A stretch of DNA of 64,000 bases from Sinorhizobium garamanticum (GTDB lineage: Bacteria > Pseudomonadota > Alphaproteobacteria > Rhizobiales > Rhizobiaceae), in assembly GCF_029892065.1 (NCBI RefSeq), contig NZ_CP120373.1, positions 2,983,001 to 3,047,000 of the forward strand. Reading direction: 5' to 3'. The translations under genes were made by a program, and so were the position numbers. This document shows positions 35,279-44,300 of this stretch, in pieces; within the stretch, counting starts at the first letter, position 1; the number at the start of each line of letters is the position of its first letter. A model generated the notes under the pieces. The model was not told where the DNA came from and searched no databases. It worked only from the letters and a program-made list of their open reading frames with translations.

Positions 35279-35439
35279 GGGCGCGCCACGCCAGCGGCCG
35301 CCCAAGCTGGGACGTCCCCCAGCAGCAAGCGGGCACGCTCGCCCTTCGGGCGCAAATCCTCTGACGCGTCCCATTGATCGTATCGAAGAGCACCGCAGTC
35401 CATCACGGGCGTCCAAGGCTGGTGTTGAATGCGAGCCCG

Positions 35440-35658
35440 TTAGAGATCCACTCGCTAATATAGTTTACCTCCGGTGCTGCCAAATGTATTTATATTGAGG
35501 GGATACTAATATAATGTTTGAAATAAATTGCTTGAAATAGCGAAATAATTTCAAGTTGCTTGGTCATGCTCATATGTATACGTTCGGAGAGATGCCAGAT
35601 TATATATGCGATCGCGAATTATATTTGCATCGCAAGCCAGCGTTCGGAGGATAACGAC
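35440..35658 (+). promoter_or_regulatory. AT-rich leader of the RTX gene
   Basis: This stretch is far richer in A and T than the rest of the window, with TTATATTGAGG, TACTAATATAATG, GAAATAATTTCAAG and ATTATATATGCGATCGCGAATTATA-like segments. GTTCGGAG is repeated at about 35582 and 35642, the second copy giving the GGAGG ribosome site. It probably carries the promoter and binding sites for an AT-preferring regulator such as the MucR/Ros family or H-NS-like proteins; that link is inference. Confidence 0.5.
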
Positions 35659-37713
35659 ATGGCCAAGATCGAAGGCTCCTATTCCAACGACGTGTTGCAA
35701 GGCACCGATGAAACTGACTACATCTGGGGTCTACCCGGTTGGGACGATATCGATGCGGGCGGCGGTGACGATTTCGTCGATGGCGGTGACGGACGCGATG
35801 TCCTGACGAGCTCGAGCGGCTACGACCGTCTCGACGCCGGAGCGGATGACGACCAGATCGTCCTTGTCGGCACCGGTGGCGCCGTGACCGGAGGTGCTGG
35901 CTATGACGGGTTGATCATCGATCTCTCCATGACTTCCGATCGGCTGGAGTTCAACGGGGAAAGCGGTCACGGCATCATCGGATACCAGAGCGCGGACGAA
36001 CGGCACATCTTCTTCCACGACATAGAGTGGCTGAGGCTCACGGCGGGAAGCGGCAACGACCGCATCACGGGGACCGCCGCGAGTGACAGGATCTCGACCG
36101 GAGCCGGCGACGATGTCGTCGAGGGGGGAGCCGGGCGCGACATCATCACCAATACCGGCGGCCATGACCGCCTCGACGGCGGCGAGGGAAACGACCGTTT
36201 TGTCCTCGTCGAAGCGGGCGGGACCGTCTTCGGCGGCAGCGGCGACGATGTGCTGGCGATCGATCTCTCCGCGACTTCAAATCAGGTGGTGTTCAACGGC
36301 GAGAACGGTCACGGCATCCTCGGATACCAGACGCCCGCCGAGCGGCATCTTTTCTTCCAGCACTACGATATCGAGCAAATCCAATTGACGACGGGAAGCG
36401 GAAACGACCGTATCCAAGGGAGCGTCCTTAGAGACGTCATCCAGACGCAAGCCGGCAATGACGTCGTTAACGCGGGGGCAGGGGACGACACGATCGTCGA
36501 CGGGCGCGGCGCCAACCGCCTTTTCGGTGGCGATGGCAACGACGGCATTACGACGACGCTTTATTCCGCCGAGATCGACGGTGGGCTTGGCGAGGACTGG
36601 GTGCGGATCGAGGAAAGAGTGCGCACCAGCGACGCCACCATCGATTTCGCGGCTGGCCGCGCACACACGGGAACGGTGTTCCGCAGCATCGAGCAGGCGA
36701 GCGTTGCACTCGGCAGCGGCAACGACACAGTGATCGCCGGCAATCTCGCCTATTTGTTCGTATACGCCGGCGCCGGCGACGACCGCCTCGAGGGCGGGGC
36801 CGGTGGTGACTCGTTCAATGGTGAAGGCGGCAACGACCGCATCGATGGCGGCGGAGGGAACGACACGATATCGACGGGCGTCGGCAACGACGTGGCCTTC
36901 GGCGGCGACGGCAAGGACACGCTCGCCAATGATGGCGGCAGGGACATGCTCGATGGCGGCGCCGGCGACGACTGGATCAGGGACGCCACTCCCGGTAGCG
37001 GCAGTCTGGGCGATGGATCGGTCATGCTCGGAGGTGCCGGTAACGACTCGTTCATCGCTTATTTCAGGGGAGAGGTCGATGGCGGCGAAGGGCGCGACCT
37101 GCTCCAACTGAACCTGGGCGCGCTGCCGGATGCGATCGATTTCGACGCGATGCGCGGCGCCACTCAGACCGGATTGACCTTTGCCAATGTGGAGGACTTC
37201 ACGGTCTCGGCCGGGATCAGGAACGATGTGTTGCGGGGTGGAGACGGCAACGACGCCTTCCATGCGCTCGGCGGCAACGACCTTCTCGAAGGCCGGGGCG
37301 GGAACGATGAGCTGCGCGGCGACTCGGACAACGACCGGCTGTTCGGCGGCGATGGCGCGGATTTCCTCTACGGCGGCCTCCACGATGACATGTTGAGCGG
37401 CGGCAATGGCGCCGACATATTGGTCGGCGGCAGCGGCGCGGACACGTTCCTCTGGTCGACCGAAAGCCCGGGCCAGGTGGGCATCGACCGGATCCGCGAC
37501 TTCGACACCAGGGGCGGCGATGTGATCGCGTTCTCTTCCGCCGCTGAGGACAATACCGGCATTCACGATTACGCTGGTTTCCTTGCAGCCTCGACCGAGA
37601 CGGACTCCGGCGTGTACGTCGCCTTCAACGGCTCCGACACCCACGGGCTACTGATCGAAGGCGTTTCGCTCGCGGCACTCTCTGCCAACGACGTGATATT
37701 CGGCGTCGTCTAG
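35659..37713 (+). CDS. RTX calcium-binding repeat protein (hemolysin-type)
   Basis: The 684-residue protein is built almost wholly of glycine- and aspartate-rich nonapeptide repeats (GGxGxDxLx; for example GGAGDDWIRDA, GGDGNDAFHALGGNDLL), forming calcium-loaded beta rolls. No enzymatic domain precedes them. The C terminus (TFLWSTESPGQVGIDRIRDF, then a hydrophobic end) resembles type I secretion signals. Two consecutive units of about 110 residues in the N half are near duplicates (GHGIIGYQ and GHGILGYQ). GGAGG stands 8 bases before the ATG. No type I secretion genes are nearby. Likely a secreted surface or matrix protein. Confidence 0.9.
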   Translation: MAKIEGSYSNDVLQGTDETDYIWGLPGWDDIDAGGGDDFVDGGDGRDVLTSSSGYDRLDAGADDDQIVLVGTGGAVTGGAGYDGLIIDLSMTSDRLEFNGESGHGIIGYQSADERHIFFHDIEWLRLTAGSGNDRITGTAASDRISTGAGDDVVEGGAGRDIITNTGGHDRLDGGEGNDRFVLVEAGGTVFGGSGDDVLAIDLSATSNQVVFNGENGHGILGYQTPAERHLFFQHYDIEQIQLTTGSGNDRIQGSVLRDVIQTQAGNDVVNAGAGDDTIVDGRGANRLFGGDGNDGITTTLYSAEIDGGLGEDWVRIEERVRTSDATIDFAAGRAHTGTVFRSIEQASVALGSGNDTVIAGNLAYLFVYAGAGDDRLEGGAGGDSFNGEGGNDRIDGGGGNDTISTGVGNDVAFGGDGKDTLANDGGRDMLDGGAGDDWIRDATPGSGSLGDGSVMLGGAGNDSFIAYFRGEVDGGEGRDLLQLNLGALPDAIDFDAMRGATQTGLTFANVEDFTVSAGIRNDVLRGGDGNDAFHALGGNDLLEGRGGNDELRGDSDNDRLFGGDGADFLYGGLHDDMLSGGNGADILVGGSGADTFLWSTESPGQVGIDRIRDFDTRGGDVIAFSSAAEDNTGIHDYAGFLAASTETDSGVYVAFNGSDTHGLLIEGVSLAALSANDVIFGVV

Positions 37714-37752
37714 GCGAGACCGATCAATGGCGAAAAGCAGGACCGGCAATAA

Positions 37753-37971
37753 CCCCCTCTGCCCTGCCGGGCATCTCCCCCACAAGGGGGGAGATTGGCA
37801 AGTGGCGATGTCTCGCTCAACTACTGGCCCCTCTATGCGCGGCGTTTAGTGACCCTGTGCGCGCGGTGTTGACCTGGACGACTTCGGCATCTGCGAGTTG
37901 GCTGTCGGGCAGTGCCTTGCTTCCGGCCAATCTCCCCCTTGTGGGGGAAATGCCCGGCAGGGCAGAGGGGG
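37753..37971. repeat. Large inverted repeat, family E (46-bp arms)
   Basis: CCCCCTCTGCCCTGCCGGGC, ATCTCCCCCACAAGGGGGG and AGATTGGC at 37753-37799 are mirrored by GCCAATCTCCCCCTTGTGGG and the following bases at 37926-37971 with few differences. Each arm has its own CCCC..GGGG hairpin. The 126-bp centre shows no gene. It lies in the 415-bp gap between the RTX and YkvA genes. Confidence 0.85.
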
Positions 37972-38128
37972 TGCAGCCACGGGGCGGCCCGGAGAGGCTG
38001 CGACGCGCGAACCCCAGCGGTTTCCAAAACGATCCAATCAGATCGGGTATCACTCTGATGGCCCTGCTGTTGACCCGTGCGAGGAAGACGCAAGTGCGGT
38101 GCCGGCGGGAATCTTGTATCTAGGGAAC

Positions 38129-38509
38129 ATGCAGTGGCTGGACCGGACAAAGAAATGGGCGAAAGGCGTCAAGCGGGATGTCGTCGTCCTGTGGATGGCG
38201 GCGCGTGACCGGCGCGTTCCCTGGTATGCGAAGCTCGCCGCCGGCGCGGTCGCGGCCTATGCCTTGTCGCCGGTCGATCTGATACCAGACTTTGTGCCGG
38301 TCCTCGGATATCTCGATGACCTCGTCATCGTCCCGATCGGCATCGTCGCCGCGCTCAAGCTGATCCCAGCCGACGTTCTGACGGACTTGCGCATCGAGGC
38401 GGCGAAGCGCACCGAGCGCCCGGTCAGTCGAGCGGGAATGATCGCAGTCATCTCGACATGGGTGCTGCTCGCGGCTGTCATCGTCTGGATGGTGATCGGC
38501 GAAATCTGA
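38129..38509 (+). CDS. YkvA family (DUF1232) membrane protein
   Basis: The 126-residue protein has the DUF1232 core VPWYAKLAAGAVAAYALSPVDLIPDFVPVLGYLDDL and two membrane helices, the second at the C terminus (MIAVISTWVLLAAVIVWMVIG). The function of the family is unknown. The ATG at 38129 fits the family start; the ribosome site (GGGAA) is weak. Its stop codon touches the stop of the convergent DUF1194 gene. Confidence 0.87.
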   Translation: MQWLDRTKKWAKGVKRDVVVLWMAARDRRVPWYAKLAAGAVAAYALSPVDLIPDFVPVLGYLDDLVIVPIGIVAALKLIPADVLTDLRIEAAKRTERPVSRAGMIAVISTWVLLAAVIVWMVIGEI

Positions 38510-39319
38510 CTACCGATTCAATTCCGGAAACACCCGTTCGAGAAAGTTCGGATTGAGCTTTTCGCCGATCAGGCAATCGACCGGGGGTGTCGCAGCGGCC
38601 GGCTGGGGCGCCCATTGAGGCGTGCGGCCGCTGACCTCGAGGAGCAGCTTCTGGCGAACGGCGATCGCAAAGTCCTCCGCCTCGTGCACCGGAATCATGA
38701 AGGAGCCGGGGCCGCCGATGACGCATTCCGAATAATACTGATCGAGCGGAACGCCCGAACCGGATGGCCGGATGAGGATCGCCAATCCGTTGATGACGAT
38801 CCCGCGCTCCAGCGCGGCGGCACGCGCGGGCGCGACCGGCGGTCCGGTGTTGTTGTGCCCGTCGCCGGAAAGGTCAAGGACGCGGCGCGCCCCGGCGTAG
38901 GCATTGGACTCGATCAGGTTGGTGCCGAACAGGATCGCGTTGGAGATGGAGGTCCCGCGTCGGGTGCCGACCGGGCGCGCTTCGAGCCGCGCGGCGAAGG
39001 CTTCGACATCCTCGGCGTCGTCGATCACCTGCCAGGCCAGCACCGATGCTTCGTTCACCAGTCCCGCCCATTCGAAATAGCCGATGGCAATGCGGCCCAG
39101 GTAACCGCCCTTGATGGCGTTGATGAAGCCCGGGTGTCTCAGGGCCTCCAGGTAGCCGCGGCGCTGTACACGCGCCTCCTCCATGTCCATCGAGCCCGAC
39201 ATGTCGACCGCCAGCACGAGTTCCAGGTCGACATCCGGGGGCGCCGCATCCGGAGGTGCGGCGGCCGCCTGCATCGGGATTCCTGTGAGCAACAAGATCA
39301 ACGCCAACACGCGCAACAT
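38510..39319 (-). CDS. DUF1194 domain protein (VWA-like, exported)
   Basis: The 269-residue protein has a signal peptide (MLRVLALILLLTGIPMQAAAA) and a von Willebrand A-like domain with the metal site LAVDMSGSMDMEEAR and later LDLSGDGHNNTG. DUF1194 proteins are common in alphaproteobacteria and have no assigned role; a MIDAS-type ligand-binding function in the periplasm is likely. The ATG at 39319 has GGGGGG 8 bases upstream; an ATG at 39340 would add seven residues. It ends with no gap against the convergent YkvA gene. Confidence 0.85.
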   Translation of the reverse strand: MLRVLALILLLTGIPMQAAAAPPDAAPPDVDLELVLAVDMSGSMDMEEARVQRRGYLEALRHPGFINAIKGGYLGRIAIGYFEWAGLVNEASVLAWQVIDDAEDVEAFAARLEARPVGTRRGTSISNAILFGTNLIESNAYAGARRVLDLSGDGHNNTGPPVAPARAAALERGIVINGLAILIRPSGSGVPLDQYYSECVIGGPGSFMIPVHEAEDFAIAVRQKLLLEVSGRTPQWAPQPAAATPPVDCLIGEKLNPNFLERVFPELNR

Positions 39320-39458
39320 CGCATCGGCCCCCCTCTTCATGTCTTCGCAAGAGGGTACCACAGGATCGCCGAGTGGCGTTAGCCGCGGCAGGGTCCTTAA
39401 ACCGGAACCACTTGCGATGCTGTTCGGGGAGGACGGCTGAACTATCGTGCTCTCCCCT

Positions 39459-39556
39459 ACAGCGCCGTGGTGTCTTTCAGACGCCACGGTACACGACAGT
39501 AACGCAATTGGGATGCTCTTCTCGCCCTTATCCCTGTGCTTGTCACAGGAATGAGG
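39459..39556. repeat. Fragments of repeat families A and B
   Basis: CTACAGCGCC with a GTGGTGTCTTTCAGACGCCAC hairpin is a family A-like start, and CCCTTATCCCTGTGCTTGTC plus ACAGGAATGAGGG at 39524-39556 is a collapsed family B copy. Nothing else is seen in the gap 39341-39628. Confidence 0.5.
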
Positions 39557-39628
39557 GATCCGAGGAAAGCCTTGCCGCACGGCAACCGATGAGGCAGGAC
39601 GTTGTGGCGCTTTTGAACATGCGGGGGC

Positions 39629-40858
39629 TTATGATTTCACGACGGTCCTCATCTTCGCCACGGCTTCGAGCGTGCGATGGACGGGACACTTGCCGGCAAT
39701 TTCGACGATCTTGCCGCGAAGCTCCTCCGAGACCTCGCCGTCGATGGATATGACGCGCTCGAAGTGGTCGATCCTGGCGCCGCCGCTGCGCTCCGACTCG
39801 GTGCATTCCTCGCAATCCTTGGCGTGGATCTTGGCATGCGAGACGTCGACGCCGATGCGGCCGAGCGCGAGCCCCGTGTGATCGGCATAGAGGCGCAGCG
39901 TCATCGAGGTGCAGGCGCCAAGTGCGATCGACAGGAAATCATAGGGCGACGGTCCGGAATCGAGCCCGCCCACGGTTTCGGGTTCGTCGGCGAAAAGCCG
40001 ATGGCCGCCGGCCTGAACCGCGTTCTGAAACTTGCCTTCGCCCGTTTCCATCACCCGGACATGTTCGATCGGCTCAGTGCCCTGCGGCGTGTCGGCGGCA
40101 AGATAACGCGTCAGCCATCCCGAAATGATCCGACCGGCGAAGGCCGCGTCTTCAGGATCGGTGAGCAGGTGGTCGGCCTTGTCTAGCGAAACGAAGCTCT
40201 TCGGATGTTTGGCCGCGAGGAAGATTTCGGTGGCGTTCTCGATCCCGACCGTCTGGTCCAACGGCGCATGAAGCACGAGGAGCGGCTTTTTCAGGCTCGC
40301 AACGGCGTCCTTGATGCGCTGCGCACGCGCGTCCTCGACGAACTGCTTTCTGATCAGGAATTTGCGCCCGGCGAGATCGACGTCGGCGGCGCCGCTCTTC
40401 TCGATTTCCTCGAGGCTCGTTCCAAAATTCTTCAACACGTGGCCGACATCGGCCGGCGCGCCGATGGTGGCCACAGCGCGCACTTCGGGAATGTTGCCGG
40501 CGACGGCGAGGACCGCGGCGCCGCCGAGCGAGTGGCCGATCAGCAACGACGGTGCCTCATAGTGTTGGCGGAGATAGTCGGCGGCCGAAAGCAGGTCGGC
40601 GACATTGGAGGTAAAGTTCGTCGAGGCGAATTCGCCCTCACTCGATCCCAGGCCCGTGAAATCGAAGCGCAGGACAGCGATGCCTTCGCGCGCAAGCTCG
40701 GCCGCAACGCGGCGCGCTGACGCCAAATCCTTGGAACAGGTGAAGCAATGGGCAAAAATTGCGTAGGCACGCAATGGCCCGTTGGGCAGATCGAGGCGTG
40801 CGGCAAGCGTTGCGCCGGAATGACCGGGAAATTGGAGCCGTTGCGTGTTGAAGGCCAT
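39629..40858 (-). CDS. Bifunctional alpha/beta hydrolase-OsmC family fusion
   Basis: The 409-residue protein joins an alpha/beta hydrolase (about 1-250; nucleophile in LLIGHSLGGAAVLA, FDFTGLGSSEGEF, HAPLDQTVG) to an OsmC/Ohr domain (about 270-409; peroxidatic Cys in GACTSMTLRLYAD and a Cys pair in KDCEECTE). OsmC domains reduce organic hydroperoxides using thiols. The fusion is known in several proteobacteria and may act on lipid or ester peroxides. AAGGAG stands 7 bases before the ATG at 40858. Monocistronic. Confidence 0.9.
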   Translation of the reverse strand: MAFNTQRLQFPGHSGATLAARLDLPNGPLRAYAIFAHCFTCSKDLASARRVAAELAREGIAVLRFDFTGLGSSEGEFASTNFTSNVADLLSAADYLRQHYEAPSLLIGHSLGGAAVLAVAGNIPEVRAVATIGAPADVGHVLKNFGTSLEEIEKSGAADVDLAGRKFLIRKQFVEDARAQRIKDAVASLKKPLLVLHAPLDQTVGIENATEIFLAAKHPKSFVSLDKADHLLTDPEDAAFAGRIISGWLTRYLAADTPQGTEPIEHVRVMETGEGKFQNAVQAGGHRLFADEPETVGGLDSGPSPYDFLSIALGACTSMTLRLYADHTGLALGRIGVDVSHAKIHAKDCEECTESERSGGARIDHFERVISIDGEVSEELRGKIVEIAGKCPVHRTLEAVAKMRTVVKS

Positions 40859-41208
40859 GGTGCGCTCCTTTGCTGTAAGGGTACGCATTCTACATCGGCA
40901 AGGGCGACCGGGTACCTACACCTTTGCGCGTCTTTTCAGGCGCTACGGTACACGACAGCAGCCTGCTGCAGGCTCGTCGGTTGTGGTCTGGCGTCACAGG
41001 AATCCACCGCGCACCGGAATGGGGGCGCCGCTCCCACAGCATCGGTGTTGCGGTCAGACGGAGTCACTCACGGTGCTGCACCCACGTAGCGGTCTCGATG
41101 ACGGAGCGCCGGTGGTCGCGTGACTGGCGCATCGATACCTGAACATCGTCGTTATCTTGCTCAGCCGTTACCACCCATCCCCTGAAATGACCGCCGGTTG
41201 GCGCGCGG
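40859..41208. other. Intergenic stretch without a supported gene
   Basis: The 350-bp space contains fragments recalling family A (TTTTCAGGCGCTACGGTACACGACAGCAG) and family B (GGCGTCACAGGAATCCACCG) but no complete copy and no supported gene. Confidence 0.5.
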
Positions 41209-41601
41209 TCAGTAGCTGTCGCTCTGCGGCAGACCGTCTGTGATCTCGTAATAGTCGCCCTTGTCCCCGACAAATGTGTGTTTGGAGAGATGCAATCCGG
41301 TCGGACCATCGAAAAGACCCATCGCGACCGCTGTGAGCTGATAGTCTTCAATCGTCGGCTTCCAGAACAACGTCGAGCCGCACTCAGAACAGAATCCACG
41401 TTCGATTTTGTCGGACGATCGGTACCAACGGATGTGTTGCTCACCGCCGACCGAGAGCGCATCGCGCCGAACGTTCACAGCAGCGAGGACGTGGCCGGAC
41501 TGTTTTCGACACATCCTGCAATGGCAAGCTTCAGGCTGATGTTCAATCGGGCCTGTCACCTCGACGCTGACACTTCCGCACAGGCACGTGCCCCTCAACA
41601 T
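41209..41601 (-). CDS. GFA family (CENP-V/GFA domain) protein
   Basis: The 130-residue protein has the GFA zinc-ligand pattern CLCG near the start, CHCRMC at about 27-32 and CSECGSTLFW in the second half. It belongs to the same family as the protein at 1985-2395 but is clearly diverged. The role of the family is uncertain outside a few formaldehyde-linked enzymes. The ATG at 41601 is preferred to 41616 because GGAGGG lies just upstream and the family starts with the CxC strand. Confidence 0.88.
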   Translation of the reverse strand: MLRGTCLCGSVSVEVTGPIEHQPEACHCRMCRKQSGHVLAAVNVRRDALSVGGEQHIRWYRSSDKIERGFCSECGSTLFWKPTIEDYQLTAVAMGLFDGPTGLHLSKHTFVGDKGDYYEITDGLPQSDSY

Positions 41602-41634
41602 GGCATCCCTCCACATCCGGCATCGTCGCCCTTG

Positions 41635-41683
41635 CTACTGCATGTTTCCTTAAATCGGCTGGGGGTTAAGGAAACAAGCAGCC
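41635..41683. repeat. Palindromic repeat family A, partial
   Basis: CTACTGCATGTTTCCTTAAA, then a GGTTAAGGAAACAAGCAG arm: only the second dyad of family A, in inverted order. Confidence 0.6.
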
Positions 41684-41702
41684 GTTCCAGGCCGAACCTT
41701 CA

Positions 41703-41724
41703 GGCCCGGCGTATCCGCCGGGCC
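41703..41724 (-). terminator. Hairpin terminator candidate after msrA
   Basis: GGCCCGGCG and CGCCGGGCC form a perfect 9-bp stem with a 4-nt loop, 17 bases past the msrA stop codon on the transcribed strand. No T tract follows. Confidence 0.55.
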
Positions 41725-41740
41725 ATTCGGAGCTAAGTCG

Positions 41741-42247
41741 CTATTCGGCCGCCGACCGCCGGGGCAGCACCCAGTTGGGGCGCGGGAAGTGGCAGGTATA
41801 GCCGCTCGGGTAATGCTCCAGGTAATCCTGGTGCTCCGGCTCCGCCTCCCAGAAGTCGCCGACCGGCTCGACTTCGGTCACGACCTTGCCCGGCCACAGG
41901 CCCGAAGCGTCGACATCCGCGATGGTGTCCTCGGCAATTCGCTTCTGCTCGTCGTCGGCGTAGTAGATCGCCGACCGGTAGGAGAGGCCGATGTCGTTGC
42001 CCTGCCGGTTTTTCGTGGTCGGATCGTGGATCTGGAAGAAGAACTCCAGAATCCGCCTGTAGCTGATCTTCTCGGGATCGAAGATGATCTCGATGCCCTC
42101 GGCGTGGGTACCGTGATTGCGGTAGGTCGCGTTCGGCACGTCGCCGCCCGTGTAACCCACGCGGGTCGCGACCACGCCGGGGAGCTTGCGGATCAAGTCC
42201 TGCATCCCCCAGAAGCAGCCACCGGCCAAAACAGCTCTCTCGGTCAT
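41741..42247 (-). CDS. msrA: Peptide-methionine (S)-S-oxide reductase MsrA
   Basis: The 168-residue protein has the catalytic GCFWGMQDL near residue 10 and the family signatures [20 protein letters not shown] and IHDPTT. It reduces the S-epimer of methionine sulfoxide in proteins with electrons from thioredoxin. Its ATG directly follows the msrB stop (TGAATG), so the two are co-transcribed and probably translationally coupled. This compact MsrA form is cytoplasmic. Confidence 0.96.
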   Translation of the reverse strand: MTERAVLAGGCFWGMQDLIRKLPGVVATRVGYTGGDVPNATYRNHGTHAEGIEIIFDPEKISYRRILEFFFQIHDPTTKNRQGNDIGLSYRSAIYYADDEQKRIAEDTIADVDASGLWPGKVVTEVEPVGDFWEAEPEHQDYLEHYPSGYTCHFPRPNWVLPRRSAAE

Positions 42248-42691
42248 TCAGATGTCCTCTACCTGGTTGATATAGGCGCCGTAGCCCTCGGCCTCCATTT
42301 CCTCTCGCGGAATGAAGCGCAGGGCGGCGGAATTGATGCAGTAACGCAGTCCGCCCCGGTCTTCGGGGCCGTCGGGAAACACATGGCCGAGGTGACTGTC
42401 GCCATGCATCGAGCGAACCTCGGTGCGGATCATACCATAGGAGTCGTCCCTGAGTTCCTTGACGTTTGCCGGCACGATCGGCTTGGTGAAGCTCGGCCAG
42501 CCGCAGCCGGAATCGAACTTGTCGGACGACGCGAACAGGGGCTCGCCGGAAACGATGTCGACATAGATCCCCGGCCGCTTGTTGTCATGATACTCCCCCG
42601 TGAAGGGGCGCTCGGTGCCGTTCTGCTGGGTCACCCGAAACTGCTCGGGTGTGAGCTTGCTGACCGCTTCGTCGGTCTTCTTGTAGGTCAT
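42248..42691 (-). CDS. msrB: Peptide-methionine (R)-S-oxide reductase MsrB
   Basis: The 147-residue protein has [20 protein letters not shown] and the catalytic Cys in [10 protein letters not shown]. It reduces the R-epimer of methionine sulfoxide. The two CxxC zinc motifs of many MsrB enzymes are absent ([11 protein letters not shown] and [10 protein letters not shown]), so this is the zinc-free form, with the Cys in SGCGWP as likely resolving residue. GGAG stands 8 bases before the ATG. It is the first gene of an msrBA pair. Confidence 0.96.
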   Translation of the reverse strand: MTYKKTDEAVSKLTPEQFRVTQQNGTERPFTGEYHDNKRPGIYVDIVSGEPLFASSDKFDSGCGWPSFTKPIVPANVKELRDDSYGMIRTEVRSMHGDSHLGHVFPDGPEDRGGLRYCINSAALRFIPREEMEAEGYGAYINQVEDI

Positions 42692-42736
42692 TGCATGTCT
42701 CCGTTGTTTAGATCTTGATCGAGCAGCGCCGATCGT

Positions 42737-44200
42737 TCAGCCAGGTGATGGCAGCATCCCGACGGCCGCTTCCACACGACGTGCGAGTTCGAGGAGGCTA
42801 CCGTCCCGCCCGTGCGCACCGTCCATCTCAAGCCCTAGCGGAAGCCCGTTTTTAGACAGGCCCGTAGGAATGCTGATACCTGGCAAACCGGCCAGGCTCG
42901 CGGCGATGGTGTTCTTTGCCAGAACCAGATCGCTGACTTCCTGATCCGCGATTGAGAACTTCGACTGATGCTCGATCAATGGTGCCGTGCAGGGAGTCGC
43001 TGGAAAGAGAAGTGCAGCAGCCCCGCTGCGGGCAAAGGCTTCGTTGAACCGGCGTTGAATTTCCGGGCGATCGAGCGATAGCGTTGCCTCATATGTCTCG
43101 CGAGAAATATATCCAGGTCCGCTCGGCAAGACGACGTGCCCCCAAGCTTCTCTTAGACCGGGTTTCAAGCCGTTATAGATTGCGTCGAACGAAGTTGGAA
43201 CGCCGTTGTGATGAAGAAATCCTGAGATCGCTTCCATCGTCTCATGGAAAAAGATGTTCCACGTTGCCCTTTCGGTGATCGAGGAGAAGTCTTCTCCGAG
43301 GTCTATCGAGACAATCTCGGCACCAGCCTCGCGTAGCCGCCGAACCGTGTCGTTGAAATGCGCCTCGATGTCAGGCTCGACCAGATCAAGATGCTGCCGC
43401 GGCGCATAGGCTAACCTGACACCCTTCAGGTCAGATCGATCGGAGCGTGCGGTCGCTTCAGCTTTCGTGACGATTTGATCGATCAGGGCGCAGTCTTCGA
43501 CATTGCGCGCAAGCACGCCTGTTGTATCGAGGGTATGAGAGATCGGCGCGACCCCGTTACCTGGCCACCGTCCCGTCGTGGGCTTGAAGCCAACCACGCC
43601 ACACAGCGACGCAGGCACTCGGATCGAACCTACCGTATCGCCCCCTAGGGCCGCGGGTACGATGCGAGCCGCTACGGACGCGCCCGCCCCACTGGAGGAG
43701 CCCCCAGAGACATGATTGCGGTTATGGGGGTTTTTCACCTGGCCATAGGGGCTGTTGTTGCCGGTCAAACCGTAGGACATTTCAACGAGGTTATTTTTGC
43801 CGAAGACGATGCCGCCGGCATCCTTGATCGCGCCAACGGCCTCGGCGTCCTTTTCCGGCACGAAACCTTCGAGATTCCGCACCCCAAGCGTCGTTCGCAG
43901 TCCTCGAGTCAGATAGCTGTCCTTGACCGCCAACGGAACGCCGAGCAGGGGAGCAGTGGAACCAGCGGCGCGTGCCTTGTCCGCATTTCTGGCTGCCGCC
44001 AGCGCAGATGCTTCGTCTATCGTAATGAACGCATTTAGATCGGAGTGCGTCCGGGCGCGCTTAAGGAGAGCGGCCGTATAGGACTCCGACGAGATGTCGC
44101 CATTGCGAATGGCCGCAGCGGCTGCGACGATGCCAAGCCCGGTGAGCCCTTCCGCTTCCGGCTCCGAGGCTGTTCTAACGAATACTTCGTTCTCGTGCAT
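42737..44200 (-). CDS. Amidase signature family hydrolase (possibly indoleacetamide hydrolase-like)
   Basis: The 487-residue protein has the amidase triad: Lys in GVPLAVKDSY, cis-Ser in HVSGGSSSGAG and nucleophile Ser in GGDTVGSIRVPAS. The region PISHTLDTTGVLARNVEDCALID resembles indoleacetamide hydrolases, which release indole-3-acetic acid, but amidases are hard to assign by motif. GAGG precedes the ATG. The gene lies 45 bp upstream of msrB on the same strand and may be read into it. Confidence 0.88.
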   Translation of the reverse strand: MHENEVFVRTASEPEAEGLTGLGIVAAAAAIRNGDISSESYTAALLKRARTHSDLNAFITIDEASALAAARNADKARAAGSTAPLLGVPLAVKDSYLTRGLRTTLGVRNLEGFVPEKDAEAVGAIKDAGGIVFGKNNLVEMSYGLTGNNSPYGQVKNPHNRNHVSGGSSSGAGASVAARIVPAALGGDTVGSIRVPASLCGVVGFKPTTGRWPGNGVAPISHTLDTTGVLARNVEDCALIDQIVTKAEATARSDRSDLKGVRLAYAPRQHLDLVEPDIEAHFNDTVRRLREAGAEIVSIDLGEDFSSITERATWNIFFHETMEAISGFLHHNGVPTSFDAIYNGLKPGLREAWGHVVLPSGPGYISRETYEATLSLDRPEIQRRFNEAFARSGAAALLFPATPCTAPLIEHQSKFSIADQEVSDLVLAKNTIAASLAGLPGISIPTGLSKNGLPLGLEMDGAHGRDGSLLELARRVEAAVGMLPSPG

Positions 44201-44256
44201 GATAACCTCACTTTAGCCCAGGACGACCAACGTGCCGTTGGCCGTCACGTTCAGGA

Positions 44257-44279
44257 CCGCGCAGTTGTCAACTGCGCGG
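44257..44279. terminator. Perfect 11-bp dyad between DUF6130 and amidase genes
   Basis: CCGCGCAGTTG and CAACTGCGCGG are separated by one base. As RNA it would fold with a 5-7 nt loop and an 8-9 bp stem. It lies 22 bases after the DUF6130 stop and 57 bases before the amidase start on the same strand, so it may be a terminator or an operator for the amidase gene. Confidence 0.5.
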
Positions 44280-44300
44280 CAGAGCATTGGAGAGCGATCC

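Noticed and set aside
36277..37644. Minus-strand frame of 455 codons opposite the RTX gene
   Set aside because: Shadow of the repeat codons; the plus-strand RTX protein with a strong ribosome site explains the region.
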